Source: CAZMGD01 sp964565705 (GTDB lineage Bacteria > Actinomycetota > Acidimicrobiia > Acidimicrobiales > Ilumatobacteraceae). From it: a stretch of 11,098 bases of DNA. The position numbers and the translations under genes were made by a program. The DNA lies in contig CAZMGD010000124.1 in the NCBI GenBank assembly GCA_964565705.1, positions 1 through 11,098 on the forward strand. The letters run 5' to 3'. The notes beneath the pieces are model-generated. The model did no database searches. It saw only the letters and a program-made list of their open reading frames with translations, and had not been told where the DNA came from. This document shows positions 1 to 10,867 of this stretch, one piece after another. The stretch's first letter is position 1. Each line of letters begins with the position of its first letter.

Positions 1-40
1 TCTGAGCCTTCCTGCCACGACGTGTGGCCGGAGTTCGCGG

Positions 41-54
41 TTACTGTCCGGTAA
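41..54 (+). promoter_or_regulatory. Candidate TetR autoregulatory operator over a -10 box
   Basis: The sequence TTACTGTCCGGTAA reads as an imperfect palindrome: outer arms TTAC/GTAA are perfect, and five of the seven half-site positions match. It ends 6 bases before the ATG of the TetR-type gene. It contains TACTGT (42-47), which fits the actinobacterial -10 pattern TANNNT and would place the transcription start near 54. TetR repressors commonly bind such palindromes over their own promoter, so autorepression is a reasonable inference. The site is short, and no second copy was found in the window. Confidence 0.4.
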
Positions 55-60
55 GTCCCT

Positions 61-648
61 ATGTCGATGCGCCTGACCGCCCCCGAACGCCGCGTGCAGT
101 TGATGCAGGTCGGGCTCGAAGCGTTCGCCCGCAACGGGTACCACGGCACGTCGATGAACGACGTCGCCGACGCCGCCGGGGTCACCAAACCCGTTCTCTA
201 CCAGCACTTCGAGTCCAAGCGCGAGCTGTACCTGGCGTTGCTCGACGAGGTCGGCCAGCAGATGATCACCGCGATCACCGACGCCACCGCTGCCGCCCCC
301 GACGGCAAGAGCAAGACCGAGCTCGGATTCACCGCCTACTTCCGCTGGGTGCACGACGACCGGGCCTCGTTCCTCCTGCTGTTCGGCAGCGGCGCCCGGC
401 GCGACGAGGAGTTCAACGTCGCCGTGCAGCGGATCACCGAGGTGGCCGCCGAGTCGATCGCACCGCTGATCGCGATCGATATCGATACCGGGCACCAGCG
501 CCTGACCGCCCACGCCCTCGTCGGGATCGCCGAGGGCGTCAGCCGGATGCTGATCGGCAACGGCGGCGACTTCGACCCCGACCTCATCGCCCGCCAGGTC
601 GCCGACCTCGCCTGGGCCGGCCTGCGCGCCGTCCGCCGCGTCGAGTAG
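61..648 (+). CDS. TetR/AcrR-family transcriptional regulator
   Basis: This is a 195-residue protein of typical TetR size. The N-terminal DNA-binding domain covers about residues 8-55. Its helix-turn-helix includes GTSMNDVADAAGVTKPVLYQ followed by HFESKRELYLALL, the classic TetR signature. The rest (about 60-195) is the helical ligand-binding and dimerisation domain, which is not conserved enough to suggest a ligand. The ATG at 61 is chosen because the domain begins directly after it; an ATG at 67 is also possible, and neither has a convincing Shine-Dalgarno site. An imperfect palindrome at 41-54 suggests it represses itself. It converges with the membrane-protein gene, leaving a 10-base gap between the stop codons. 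Its target genes are not evident; regulation of genes to the left of the window is possible. Confidence 0.93.
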   Translation: MSMRLTAPERRVQLMQVGLEAFARNGYHGTSMNDVADAAGVTKPVLYQHFESKRELYLALLDEVGQQMITAITDATAAAPDGKSKTELGFTAYFRWVHDDRASFLLLFGSGARRDEEFNVAVQRITEVAAESIAPLIAIDIDTGHQRLTAHALVGIAEGVSRMLIGNGGDFDPDLIARQVADLAWAGLRAVRRVE

Positions 649-658
649 TGGCCGAGCA

Positions 659-1644
659 TCAGCCCGGCGGGTCAGCGGCCGGGTGATCGATCACGACCGG
701 CTGACCGTTGACGTTCACGACGACCGGTGGAGTCGGCGGATCCTTCGGCTTCGGCTTCCACCGGCGGTAGAGCCAGCCGATGGCGGTGCCCACTGCCGTG
801 ATCGCGGCCAGCGCGGCCGCGATCCGGGCGATCCACGAATCCCACACCCGCTCGATCCACGACTGCTCCTTGGCGTCGAGCCGCACCGCAAGAACGTGCT
901 CCGCCGAGAGCTCCTCGGCCCCCACCCGACCGCTCACCGAGACCGTGACCGTGTCCGACCAGTCGTGGGGCGCCGGCGTCGTCGCAACGATCGTGAAGGG
1001 ATACGCGCCCGATCCGTAGGAGAGCTGCGCCGACTTGTCGCCGTCTGGCCGCACGACCTCGATCGATCTCGTCTGCGTGACGGATCCCAGGCATCGCGTG
1101 GTGCAGGGAGCCACCGACTCCACGGACACGAGCACCTGCGCCGACCCAGGGGTCTGCGCCACGCCGACGATCTCGACGCCGGTTGGCGAGGCGAGGTCGG
1201 CGTTGATCGGACCTACCGGGAACACGATCGACTCGGGGGGAACCGGAGCGAGTTCGATCACCGCGGGACACGATGGCGTCACGTCGACCGCCGGAGCGGA
1301 CAGCCCCTCCGCGTTCAGGTAGAACCTGACCTCCTCGCCGGCGCCGAAGGTGTCGGGCAGCTCCCGGGCTGGAGTGCGTTCGGACCCCCGCTCTGCTCGC
1401 TGACGCTCTCCAACCGCACGCCCGAGAGCAGGCAGGTGCCCGATTGGATCAACAGGTCTGGCTGGGCCGCCTCGTCGTCATCGCCGATCTGCGCGGCACG
1501 GATCGAGAACAGGACGACCACGGCGATCAGGAGCGCGATCGCGCCGGCGCAGCCCATCGCCGTGTAGCGAGCCCGCCGCGAGCGGCGCTTCGGCGGCGCA
1601 GACGCCGTCGCCTCGCTGGCAGCGGGCGGCGTCTCATCCGTCAT
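659..1644 (-). pseudogene. Two-pass membrane protein of unknown function, frame broken by an apparent -1 indel
   Basis: Two adjacent minus-strand frames fit together as one gene. The 5' part starts at the ATG at 1644, preceded by GGAGGGA, and stays open to a stop at 1315-1317. The 3' part is open from beyond 1440 to the stop at 659-661. Adding one G to the five-G run at 1385-1389 (C on the plus strand) joins them into a 328-residue protein. It would have a basic cytoplasmic N-terminus (KRRSRRAR, about 19-26), membrane segment 1 (about 28-48), an outside domain of some 220 residues rich in Val/Thr/Ser with Cys71, 126, 181 and 185, membrane segment 2 (about 272-293), and a basic, proline-rich tail starting RRWKPKPK. 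I do not recognise the family. It may be a true pseudogene, a sequencing error, or a -1 frameshifted gene. It lies 55 bases downstream of the ribokinase gene on the same strand. Confidence 0.7.
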
Positions 1645-1650
1645 GACAGC

Positions 1651-1657
1651 TCCCTCC
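1651..1657 (-). promoter_or_regulatory. Ribosome binding site of the membrane-protein gene
   Basis: GGAGGGA on the minus strand lies 6 bases upstream of the ATG at 1644. It is one of the strongest Shine-Dalgarno sequences in the window. It fixes the start at 1644 and rules out the longer reading upstream, which would run into the end of the ribokinase gene with unlikely proline-rich sequence. Confidence 0.7.
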
Positions 1658-1683
1658 CCCGCGACCGCGACCCGTGGGCAAGG

Positions 1684-1702
1684 TAGCTGAGCGGGCTCGC
1701 TA
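1684..1702 (-). terminator. Weak stem-loop at the ribokinase stop codon
   Basis: The minus strand from the ribokinase stop reads TAGCGAGCCCGCTCAGCTA. This can fold into a stem of about seven base pairs with one bulged A and a CCCG loop. No run of T follows, so it is not a convincing intrinsic terminator. It could slow transcription or stabilise the 3' end of the upstream message. The membrane-protein gene begins 55 bases past the stop. Confidence 0.2.
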
Positions 1703-2505
1703 CAGGGTGCCTGGCTGGGCGCCGGGTCTCGTGACGGCGTCGGCGCCGGCGGCGACGGCGGCACGCAGGGCGTCCTCGTCGGTCGCGCCTGACGCCAAGG
1801 CGGCGGCGAGGGCGCCGCAGAAGGCGTCGCCGGCGCCGGTGGTGTCGACCACCTCCACCCTCGGGCTGCGGACCGAGACGTCGCCCCAGCGGGCGCCGGC
1901 GCCGCCGAGGGTCACGAGCAGGGAGGGTGGTGCCACACCGTCGTCGGCCAGCTGCTCGGCCTCGTGCTCGTTGGCGACGACCGGGTCGGCGAGCGCGAGC
2001 ACGTCGGCGGGCATCGCCGCGTAGGGCGCGACGTTCAGCACCACCCGGACGCCGTGGGCAGCGGCGTTGCGGACACCGGCGGCGACGACGTCGAGCGGGA
2101 GCTCGAGCTGGGCGAGCAGCACATCGCCCGGGCCGAGCGCATCGATCGGACCGAGGTCGGCCTCGCCGACCTCCCCGTTGGCACCGGGGATGACGACGAT
2201 CGTGTTCTCGCCGACGTGCGACACCGCGATCAATGCGTGGCCCGTCGGCGATCCGGCGGTGACGTGCACACCGCGGACGTCGACGCCCAGCTTCTTCAGC
2301 CGGGCGAGGTAGGCGCGGCCGGCGTCGTCGTCGCCGACCCGGCCGACCATCGCCGCCCGTACGCCCGCTGTGGCCGCGGCGACGACCTGGTTGGCGCCCT
2401 TGCCGCCGGGCACTCGCTCCAGGCCCTCGCCGAGCACGGTCTCGCCCGGCGCCGGGTGGCGCGCCACCCTGGTCACGAGGTCGAGGTTCAGCGACCCGAG
2501 CACCA

Positions 2506-2518
<13 letters not shown>
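1700..2518 (-). CDS. rbsK: Ribokinase-like PfkB-family sugar kinase
   Basis: This 272-residue cytoplasmic kinase probably phosphorylates ribose to ribose 5-phosphate with ATP. Both PfkB signatures are present: GGKGANQ at 38-44, and DTTGAGDAF at 225-233 with Asp231 as the predicted catalytic base and the GAG anion hole. NEHEAE (183-188) matches the family's NxxE metal site. The GSLNLD start, ENTIVVIPGAN (104-114) and GAQPG near the end are ribokinase-like rather than fructokinase-like. It is shorter than E. coli RbsK (309): the segment between NEHEAE and the second signature is reduced, and the final helix is missing. The ATG at 2518 is chosen because GAAGGA lies 6 bases upstream. An ATG at 2506 would give a TGATG junction with lhr but lacks such a site. 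Another pentose or nucleoside kinase is possible. Confidence 0.87.
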
Positions 2519-7197
<4,679 letters not shown>

Positions 7198-7204
7198 GTC
7201 AGGC

Positions 7205-7210
7205 ACCCTA
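7205..7210 (-). promoter_or_regulatory. Candidate -10 box of a leaderless lhr promoter
   Basis: TAGGGT on the minus strand fits the TANNNT -10 pattern and lies 7 bases before the ATG at 7197, so transcription would start at or beside the start codon. The same bases (AGGGTG) could instead act as a Shine-Dalgarno site on a longer message from fabH, which ends 66 bases upstream. I see no good -35 box. Confidence 0.3.
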
Positions 7211-7263
7211 CCGATGCCCTGTCACACGGTTCCCCGGAGCGGATTCTGCCGCAGGATCTCAGC

Positions 7264-8226
7264 TCAGGGGGCGGGCAGAGCTGGGGTGCGCACGACCATG
7301 GAGGCGTACGCGAAGCCGCCGCCGAAGCCGAACAGGAGGGCGGCCTGGTCGCCCGGCACCTTGCCGGCGTGCCACCACCTGGACATGCCGAGCGGGATGC
7401 TGGCGGCCGATGTGTTCCCGGACTCGACGACGTCGGTGACCACGATCCGGTCGGTCATGCCCAGTTGCTCGGCGAGCGGCTCGATGATCCGCAGGTTCGC
7501 CTGGTGCGTGCACAGCACGTCGACGTCCGCAGCCGTGATCCCCGCCAGCTCGAGGGCCCGGCGAGCGTGCTTCGCGCCTTCCCCCAGCGCCCACTTGTAG
7601 ACCGCCCGACCGTCCTGGGTGAACTTGTCGGAGGGCGGCTCGATGACGACGGCCGGCGCCAGCTTCGGCGACGAACCCCACGCGACCGGACCGATGCCCG
7701 CCTCGTCGGCGGACTGGACGACCACCGCGCCGGCGCCGTCGGACGTCAGCACGCACGTCGTTCGGTCGGAGTAGTCGGTGAACGCGGTGAGCCGCTCGGA
7801 CCCGATCACGACCGCTCGCTCGGCGCTGCCGGCGCGGATCGCCATGTCCGCCAGCGCCAGCGCGTGCACGAACCCCGAGCAGGCGACGTTGACGTCGATG
7901 ATCGCCGGGGCCTCCATGCCCAGGGCAGCCGACACCAGCCCAGCCGTGTTCGGCGAACGCTGCTCGGCCGTCGTCGTGGCGACGATGACGAGATCCACCT
8001 CGGCTGGCCCCACCGCCGCGGTGTCGAGCGCGTGCCGGGCGGCGGCGATCGCCATGTCGGCGACGGTCTCGTCGTCGCCAGCCACGTGCCGGGTCTCGAT
8101 CCCGGTGCGCGAGCGAATCCACTCGTCGTTCGTGTCGACCATCTCGGCGAGCTGGTCGTTGGTCAGCAGCTTCGCCGGCTGGTGGTGCCCGAAGGAGACG
8201 ATGCGCGATCCGGCCCGAGGCGTCAT
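7264..8226 (-). CDS. fabH: 3-oxoacyl-ACP synthase III (KAS III)
   Basis: This 320-residue enzyme condenses an acyl-CoA starter with malonyl-ACP to begin type II fatty acid synthesis. The catalytic triad is complete: Cys116 in NVACSGF, His241 in CTHQANLR and Asn271 in ESGNTSAAS. Other family marks are DEWIRSRTGIETRH (34-47), SDGAGAVVV (162-170), WALGEGA (212-218) and the glycine-rich end FGFGGGFAYASMVVR. Length is normal for FabH. The ATG at 8226 gives the usual short N-terminus; its ribosome site is weak (GGACGAGA, about 9-16 bases away). No other fab gene or acyl carrier protein is in the window, so a role in a special acyl or secondary-metabolite pathway cannot be excluded. It starts 31 bases after the MazF-type toxin gene and probably shares its transcript. 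Confidence 0.94.
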   Translation of the reverse strand: MTPRAGSRIVSFGHHQPAKLLTNDQLAEMVDTNDEWIRSRTGIETRHVAGDDETVADMAIAAARHALDTAAVGPAEVDLVIVATTTAEQRSPNTAGLVSAALGMEAPAIIDVNVACSGFVHALALADMAIRAGSAERAVVIGSERLTAFTDYSDRTTCVLTSDGAGAVVVQSADEAGIGPVAWGSSPKLAPAVVIEPPSDKFTQDGRAVYKWALGEGAKHARRALELAGITAADVDVLCTHQANLRIIEPLAEQLGMTDRIVVTDVVESGNTSAASIPLGMSRWWHAGKVPGDQAALLFGFGGGFAYASMVVRTPALPAP

Positions 8227-8257
8227 CGCGACAGTCTCGTCCGAGCGCGGCCGTCGA

Positions 8258-8572
8258 TCAGCAGTCGGCCAGCGCGCCGAGCGCCGCACAGATCTCGTGC
8301 CGGCGGCTCGCACCGAGGCTGCCCGCCCTGGAGGTGAGCATCGCCCGGCGAATCGGCTGGATGTTGTCGAACGACGCCACGCAATCGACCGCCAGCCCTT
8401 CGGTCGGACCGAGGGCCACTTCGGTCGGGATGCCACGGATCGTGCGAGTCACCGGGGCGACGACGACGCGGTTGAGCACGGGCACCGCTTCCGAACGGGT
8501 GACCACCAGCACCGGTCGGCGCTTGTCCTCACCTTCGGCCCACCAGATGTCGCCGTGCGCCGGTGTCACCAT
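8258..8572 (-). CDS. MazF/PemK-family toxin, endoribonuclease
   Basis: This 104-residue protein is the toxin of a type II toxin-antitoxin pair. Members of the family cut RNA at short specific sequences and stop growth when free of antitoxin. It opens with the family's GDIWWAEGEDKRRPVLVVTR, carrying the conserved Arg18/Arg19-Pro20 of the active site. It continues with VVVAPVTRTIRGIPTEV (36-52), where Thr42 sits at the expected catalytic threonine position, and SFDNIQPIRRAML (67-79). Length is normal and no inactivating change is visible. The ATG at 8572 lies inside the last codons of the antitoxin, a 7-base overlap that couples their translation. The RNA sequence it cuts cannot be deduced from sequence. 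The fabH start follows its stop by 31 bases. Confidence 0.92.
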   Translation of the reverse strand: MVTPAHGDIWWAEGEDKRRPVLVVTRSEAVPVLNRVVVAPVTRTIRGIPTEVALGPTEGLAVDCVASFDNIQPIRRAMLTSRAGSLGASRRHEICAALGALADC

Positions 8573-8808
8573 GGTTCCTCAGCGATCATCGCCAGGGTCG
8601 CCTCGTCGTTCCACTCGTCGTCGGCCTGAGGTGTGCGGCGGTAGCCGGCGACGATGCGCTCGCCGACCTGCTGGCGGCGGTGCCGTTCGATCAGCTGCTC
8701 GAGCCCCTGGCGAACCGCGTCGGAGCGGCTGGCGACCGTGCCCGCGGCGACGAGCTCGTCGACCGCTGCGGCGAGATCCGCGTCGATGCGCGTCACCAGT
8801 TGCGTCAT
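8566..8808 (-). CDS. Ribbon-helix-helix antitoxin of the MazF-type toxin
   Basis: This 80-residue protein is encoded directly before the toxin and overlaps it by 7 bases, the standard antitoxin-first order. Residues 1-45 look like a ribbon-helix-helix DNA-binding domain: a short strand (QLVTRID), a helix (ADLAAAVDELV), then SRSDAVRQGLEQLIE. The remainder, ending in acidic DDEWNDEATLAMIAEEPW, is the likely flexible toxin-binding tail. Such antitoxins bind their toxin and, alone or in complex, repress their own promoter. The ATG at 8808 has no Shine-Dalgarno site but has a -10-like box 6 bases upstream, suggesting a leaderless message. The inverted repeat at 8808-8830 is its probable operator. 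Whether it belongs to the MazE, CopG or ParD group is unclear. Confidence 0.87.
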   Translation of the reverse strand: MTQLVTRIDADLAAAVDELVAAGTVASRSDAVRQGLEQLIERHRRQQVGERIVAGYRRTPQADDEWNDEATLAMIAEEPW

Positions 8809-8830
8809 GCGGAAAGCATAGCGATCCGCA
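8808..8830 (-). promoter_or_regulatory. Inverted repeat and -10 box: toxin-antitoxin operator/promoter
   Basis: On the minus strand TGCGGA and TCCGCA form perfect 6-base arms separated by 11 bases. The spacer holds TATGCT (8815-8820), a TANNNT-type -10 box ending 6 bases before the antitoxin ATG, whose A is the last base of the repeat. A repressor bound here would cover both the -10 box and the start of a leaderless transcript. This matches the autoregulation usual for ribbon-helix-helix antitoxins. No clear -35 box is seen. It occupies most of the 40-base gap after the hydratase gene. Confidence 0.5.
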
Positions 8831-8848
8831 ATGCACGCCGGTGGGTGC

Positions 8849-9619
8849 TCAGCGTGGCCAGTCGGGCGGGCGCTTCTCCAGGAACGAGCGCATGCCCTCG
8901 GTCATCTCCGGCGACATCATCGTGCGGATGAACAGGCCCGTGTCGGGCATCGGCAGGCGAGCGTTGATGTCGCGCTTGACCGCGGCGCGAGCGATCGGGC
9001 CGGTCAGCGAGATCTGCTCGAGCACCCAGTCGACGCGCGCGTCGAGCTCGCCGGCCGGCACGACCTCGCCGACGAGGCCGATCCGGTCGGCGGTCGCGGC
9101 GTCGATCTCGGCGGCGGTGAAGAACAAGAACCTGGCCTTGGCCAGCCCGACCGCCTCGACCAGCCGCGCCGACATGATCGTGTCGGGGATGCCGCGCAAC
9201 AGCTCCGGCACGCGGAAACGAGCGGTGTCGGCGGCGATCGAGATGTCGCAGGTCAGCGCCAGGTCGAGCCCGCCGGCGTGACACAGGCCGTTGATCTTCG
9301 CCACCCACAGCTTGCTGCAACGCTCGATGTGGCGGAACGGGAAGTGGTCGGTCGCGTCCCACTCCGTGTTCAGCGCCTCGAGGTCCACCGCGTTGCCACC
9401 CATGTCGCCGCCGGCGGCGAACCAGCGATCCGTCCCGGTCAGGCAGACGGCGTCGAGATCGGCCTGCGAGTCCGACCACACCGCGGCGCGCTTGAGCGCC
9501 CTGTACATGTCCTGCGTGAACGCGTTGCGCCGCTCGACCCGGTCGATGCGCAGGTGGAGCACCCGCCCCTCGACGTGGGCGACGAGGCACGGCGACCCGA
9601 GGTCCGGAACCTCCGTCAC
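8849..9619 (-). CDS. Enoyl-CoA hydratase/isomerase (crotonase) family protein
   Basis: This 256-residue crotonase-fold enzyme should act on an acyl-CoA thioester in the cytoplasm. The oxyanion-hole loop is seen in TDRWFAAGGDM (63-73) and in INGLCHAGGLDLALTCD (109-125). The second catalytic glutamate is present as Glu139 in VPELLRGIPD, matching Glu164 of rat hydratase. The first one, Glu144 in rat, is replaced by Asp119. True hydration of 2-enoyl-CoA is therefore uncertain, and an isomerase, hydrolase or other crotonase reaction is possible. The C-terminus FLEKRPPDW is typical of the family. The GTG at 9619 gives a 4-base GTGA overlap with the amidohydrolase stop and a normal-length protein, so the two are probably translated as a coupled pair. 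A longer upstream reading in the same frame is antisense-like and was rejected. Confidence 0.92.
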   Translation of the reverse strand: MTEVPDLGSPCLVAHVEGRVLHLRIDRVERRNAFTQDMYRALKRAAVWSDSQADLDAVCLTGTDRWFAAGGDMGGNAVDLEALNTEWDATDHFPFRHIERCSKLWVAKINGLCHAGGLDLALTCDISIAADTARFRVPELLRGIPDTIMSARLVEAVGLAKARFLFFTAAEIDAATADRIGLVGEVVPAGELDARVDWVLEQISLTGPIARAAVKRDINARLPMPDTGLFIRTMMSPEMTEGMRSFLEKRPPDWPR

Positions 9620-10785
9620 GAGATCTGGTAGATCGCCGCAGCGTTGTCGTGCAGCACCGTCGAGAGCACGCCGTCGGGCAGCTTGCCGAGCACGCCCTCG
9701 GCGTAGTCGCGCGGCCACTCGGCCGGCGACTGCGGGCCCGGGTGCTGGCAGGTGGGGTGCGGGTAGTCGGTCTCGAACATGATGTTGTCCGGGTAGCGCT
9801 CGATCGCCTCGATCGCCGAGTCGCGCTCGAACCAGAAGCAGCCGTAGATCTGGCGGCGGAAGTACTCGCTCGGCAGCAGGTCGTATTCGGGGTGCTCCAG
9901 CCGCACGCCACCGTTGCGCCACTGCCAGTCGAACGTCTCGAGGGCGCTGGGCAGCCAGCCGACGCCGGACTCCACCGACACGAACTTCAAGTCGGGGAAG
10001 CGGTGGCACACGCCGCCGAAGATCAAGTCGCCGATGCAGCGCATGTTGTCCATGAAGATCAGCGACGACACCTTGGCGAAGTTCGTCATCCACCCCATCC
10101 CGGCGGTGTCGACGAACTGGGTGCCCATCGAACCGCCGCCGACGTGGAAGCTGACCGAGATGCCGAGCTCCTGCGCCGCGGCCCAGATCGGATCCCACTG
10201 GGTGTGGGCCAGCGGCGGCTGACCGTAGTCCTGCGGCTGGTTGCAGAAGTTGATCGCCTTGTGACCGGCCTCGTGGCAGCGCCGCATCTCGGCGATCGAC
10301 AGCTCGATGTCCCAGAACGGCAACGCGGTGATCGCGACGAGGCGGTCGGGGTCGGCGCTCGTCCAGTCGGTGAGGAAGTCGTTGTAGGCCATGACGCACT
10401 GGGCGACGAGCTCGCGGTCGCCGAGGCGGAGGAAGTACCCGTTGCCGAAGCCACCGACGTTCGGGTACAGCACCTGGGCCCGGATGCCCTGCTCGTCGAG
10501 GAACCGCAGCCGGGCGTTCGCGTCGTACATCGCCGGTGCGATGTCGTCGTAGGTCTGGGGGATCGACGCCGGCATGATCCCGTCGTGCCCGGCCATCGAG
10601 TAGTAGCCGGGGGCGCCGAGGCGCTCGCCCTTGACCATCCAGACGTCCTGGCCGTCGACGCGCTCGATGTGCGGCACCTCGTCGCGGCGCGACGCGGGGA
10701 CGCGTGCGGTCCAGACGTCGGGCGGCTCGGTGAGGTGCGAGTCGACGTCGATGACGCTGAAGCGGTCGAACAGGTCGTTGCCCAT
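9616..10785 (-). CDS. Amidohydrolase family 2 (TIM-barrel, metal-dependent) protein
   Basis: This 389-residue protein belongs to the amidohydrolase-related group that includes ACMSD and gamma-resorcylate decarboxylase; members hydrolyse or decarboxylate carboxylated substrates. Probable metal ligands are Asp15 and His17 in IDVDSHLTEP, His214 in SFHVGGG and Asp340 in MFETDYPHP. The first ligand is Asp rather than the His of ACMSD, as in a subgroup whose members begin DVDSH. Barrel landmarks include GIRAQVLYPNVGGFG (100-114) and ESGVGWLPSALE (272-283). No signal peptide is seen. The ATG at 10785 is supported by AGGAG 7 bases upstream. It overlaps the enoyl-CoA hydratase gene by 4 bases, which suggests both serve one degradation route. 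The substrate cannot be named. It is transcribed divergently from prfC. Confidence 0.9.
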   Translation of the reverse strand: MGNDLFDRFSVIDVDSHLTEPPDVWTARVPASRRDEVPHIERVDGQDVWMVKGERLGAPGYYSMAGHDGIMPASIPQTYDDIAPAMYDANARLRFLDEQGIRAQVLYPNVGGFGNGYFLRLGDRELVAQCVMAYNDFLTDWTSADPDRLVAITALPFWDIELSIAEMRRCHEAGHKAINFCNQPQDYGQPPLAHTQWDPIWAAAQELGISVSFHVGGGSMGTQFVDTAGMGWMTNFAKVSSLIFMDNMRCIGDLIFGGVCHRFPDLKFVSVESGVGWLPSALETFDWQWRNGGVRLEHPEYDLLPSEYFRRQIYGCFWFERDSAIEAIERYPDNIMFETDYPHPTCQHPGPQSPAEWPRDYAEGVLGKLPDGVLSTVLHDNAAAIYQIS

Positions 10786-10867
10786 GGTGGCTCTCCTGGG
10801 ATGCGGACAGCCTTCAGTGTGACAGCGTTACAGAGCCGTCAGCGAACTCGCCGGTAGCGTTCCAGGG
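10786..10867. promoter_or_regulatory. Divergent promoter region between the amidohydrolase gene and prfC
   Basis: These 82 bases must hold promoters for both directions. For prfC, TAGCGT (10855-10860) is a TANNNT-type -10 box 7 bases before the GTG at 10868, suggesting a leaderless start. For the amidohydrolase I see no clear -10/-35 pair. An imperfect palindrome, TGTGAC-AGC-GTTACA (10818-10832, one mismatch in 6-base arms), lies in the middle and could bind a regulator of the catabolic pair. This is inference from symmetry only. Confidence 0.45.
10793..10797 (-). promoter_or_regulatory. Ribosome binding site of the amidohydrolase gene
   Basis: AGGAG on the minus strand lies 7 bases upstream of the ATG at 10785, an ideal distance. 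It confirms the start. Unlike lhr, the antitoxin and prfC, this gene therefore appears to have a conventional leader. Confidence 0.7.

Noticed and set aside
475..486. The perfect 12-base palindrome ATCGATATCGAT
   Set aside because: It lies inside the TetR coding region and arises from alternating Ile and Asp codons; no regulatory role is suggested.
649..658. A shared terminator between the converging TetR and membrane-protein genes
   Set aside because: Only 10 bases separate the stop codons, and no stem-loop with a T run could be found across the junction.
7207..7263. A possible terminator between fabH and lhr
   Set aside because: The small GC stems (such as GCGG/CCGC) are only about 4 base pairs and have no T run after them on the minus strand.
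8227..8848. The toxin-antitoxin pair as a recent mobile insertion
   Set aside because: No flanking direct repeats, transposase remnants or visible change of base composition were seen around it.
9620..10399. An N-terminal extension of the enoyl-CoA hydratase frame up to 10399
   Set aside because: It lies wholly inside the amidohydrolase gene in another frame and shows no domain. The 256-residue form is normal for the family.
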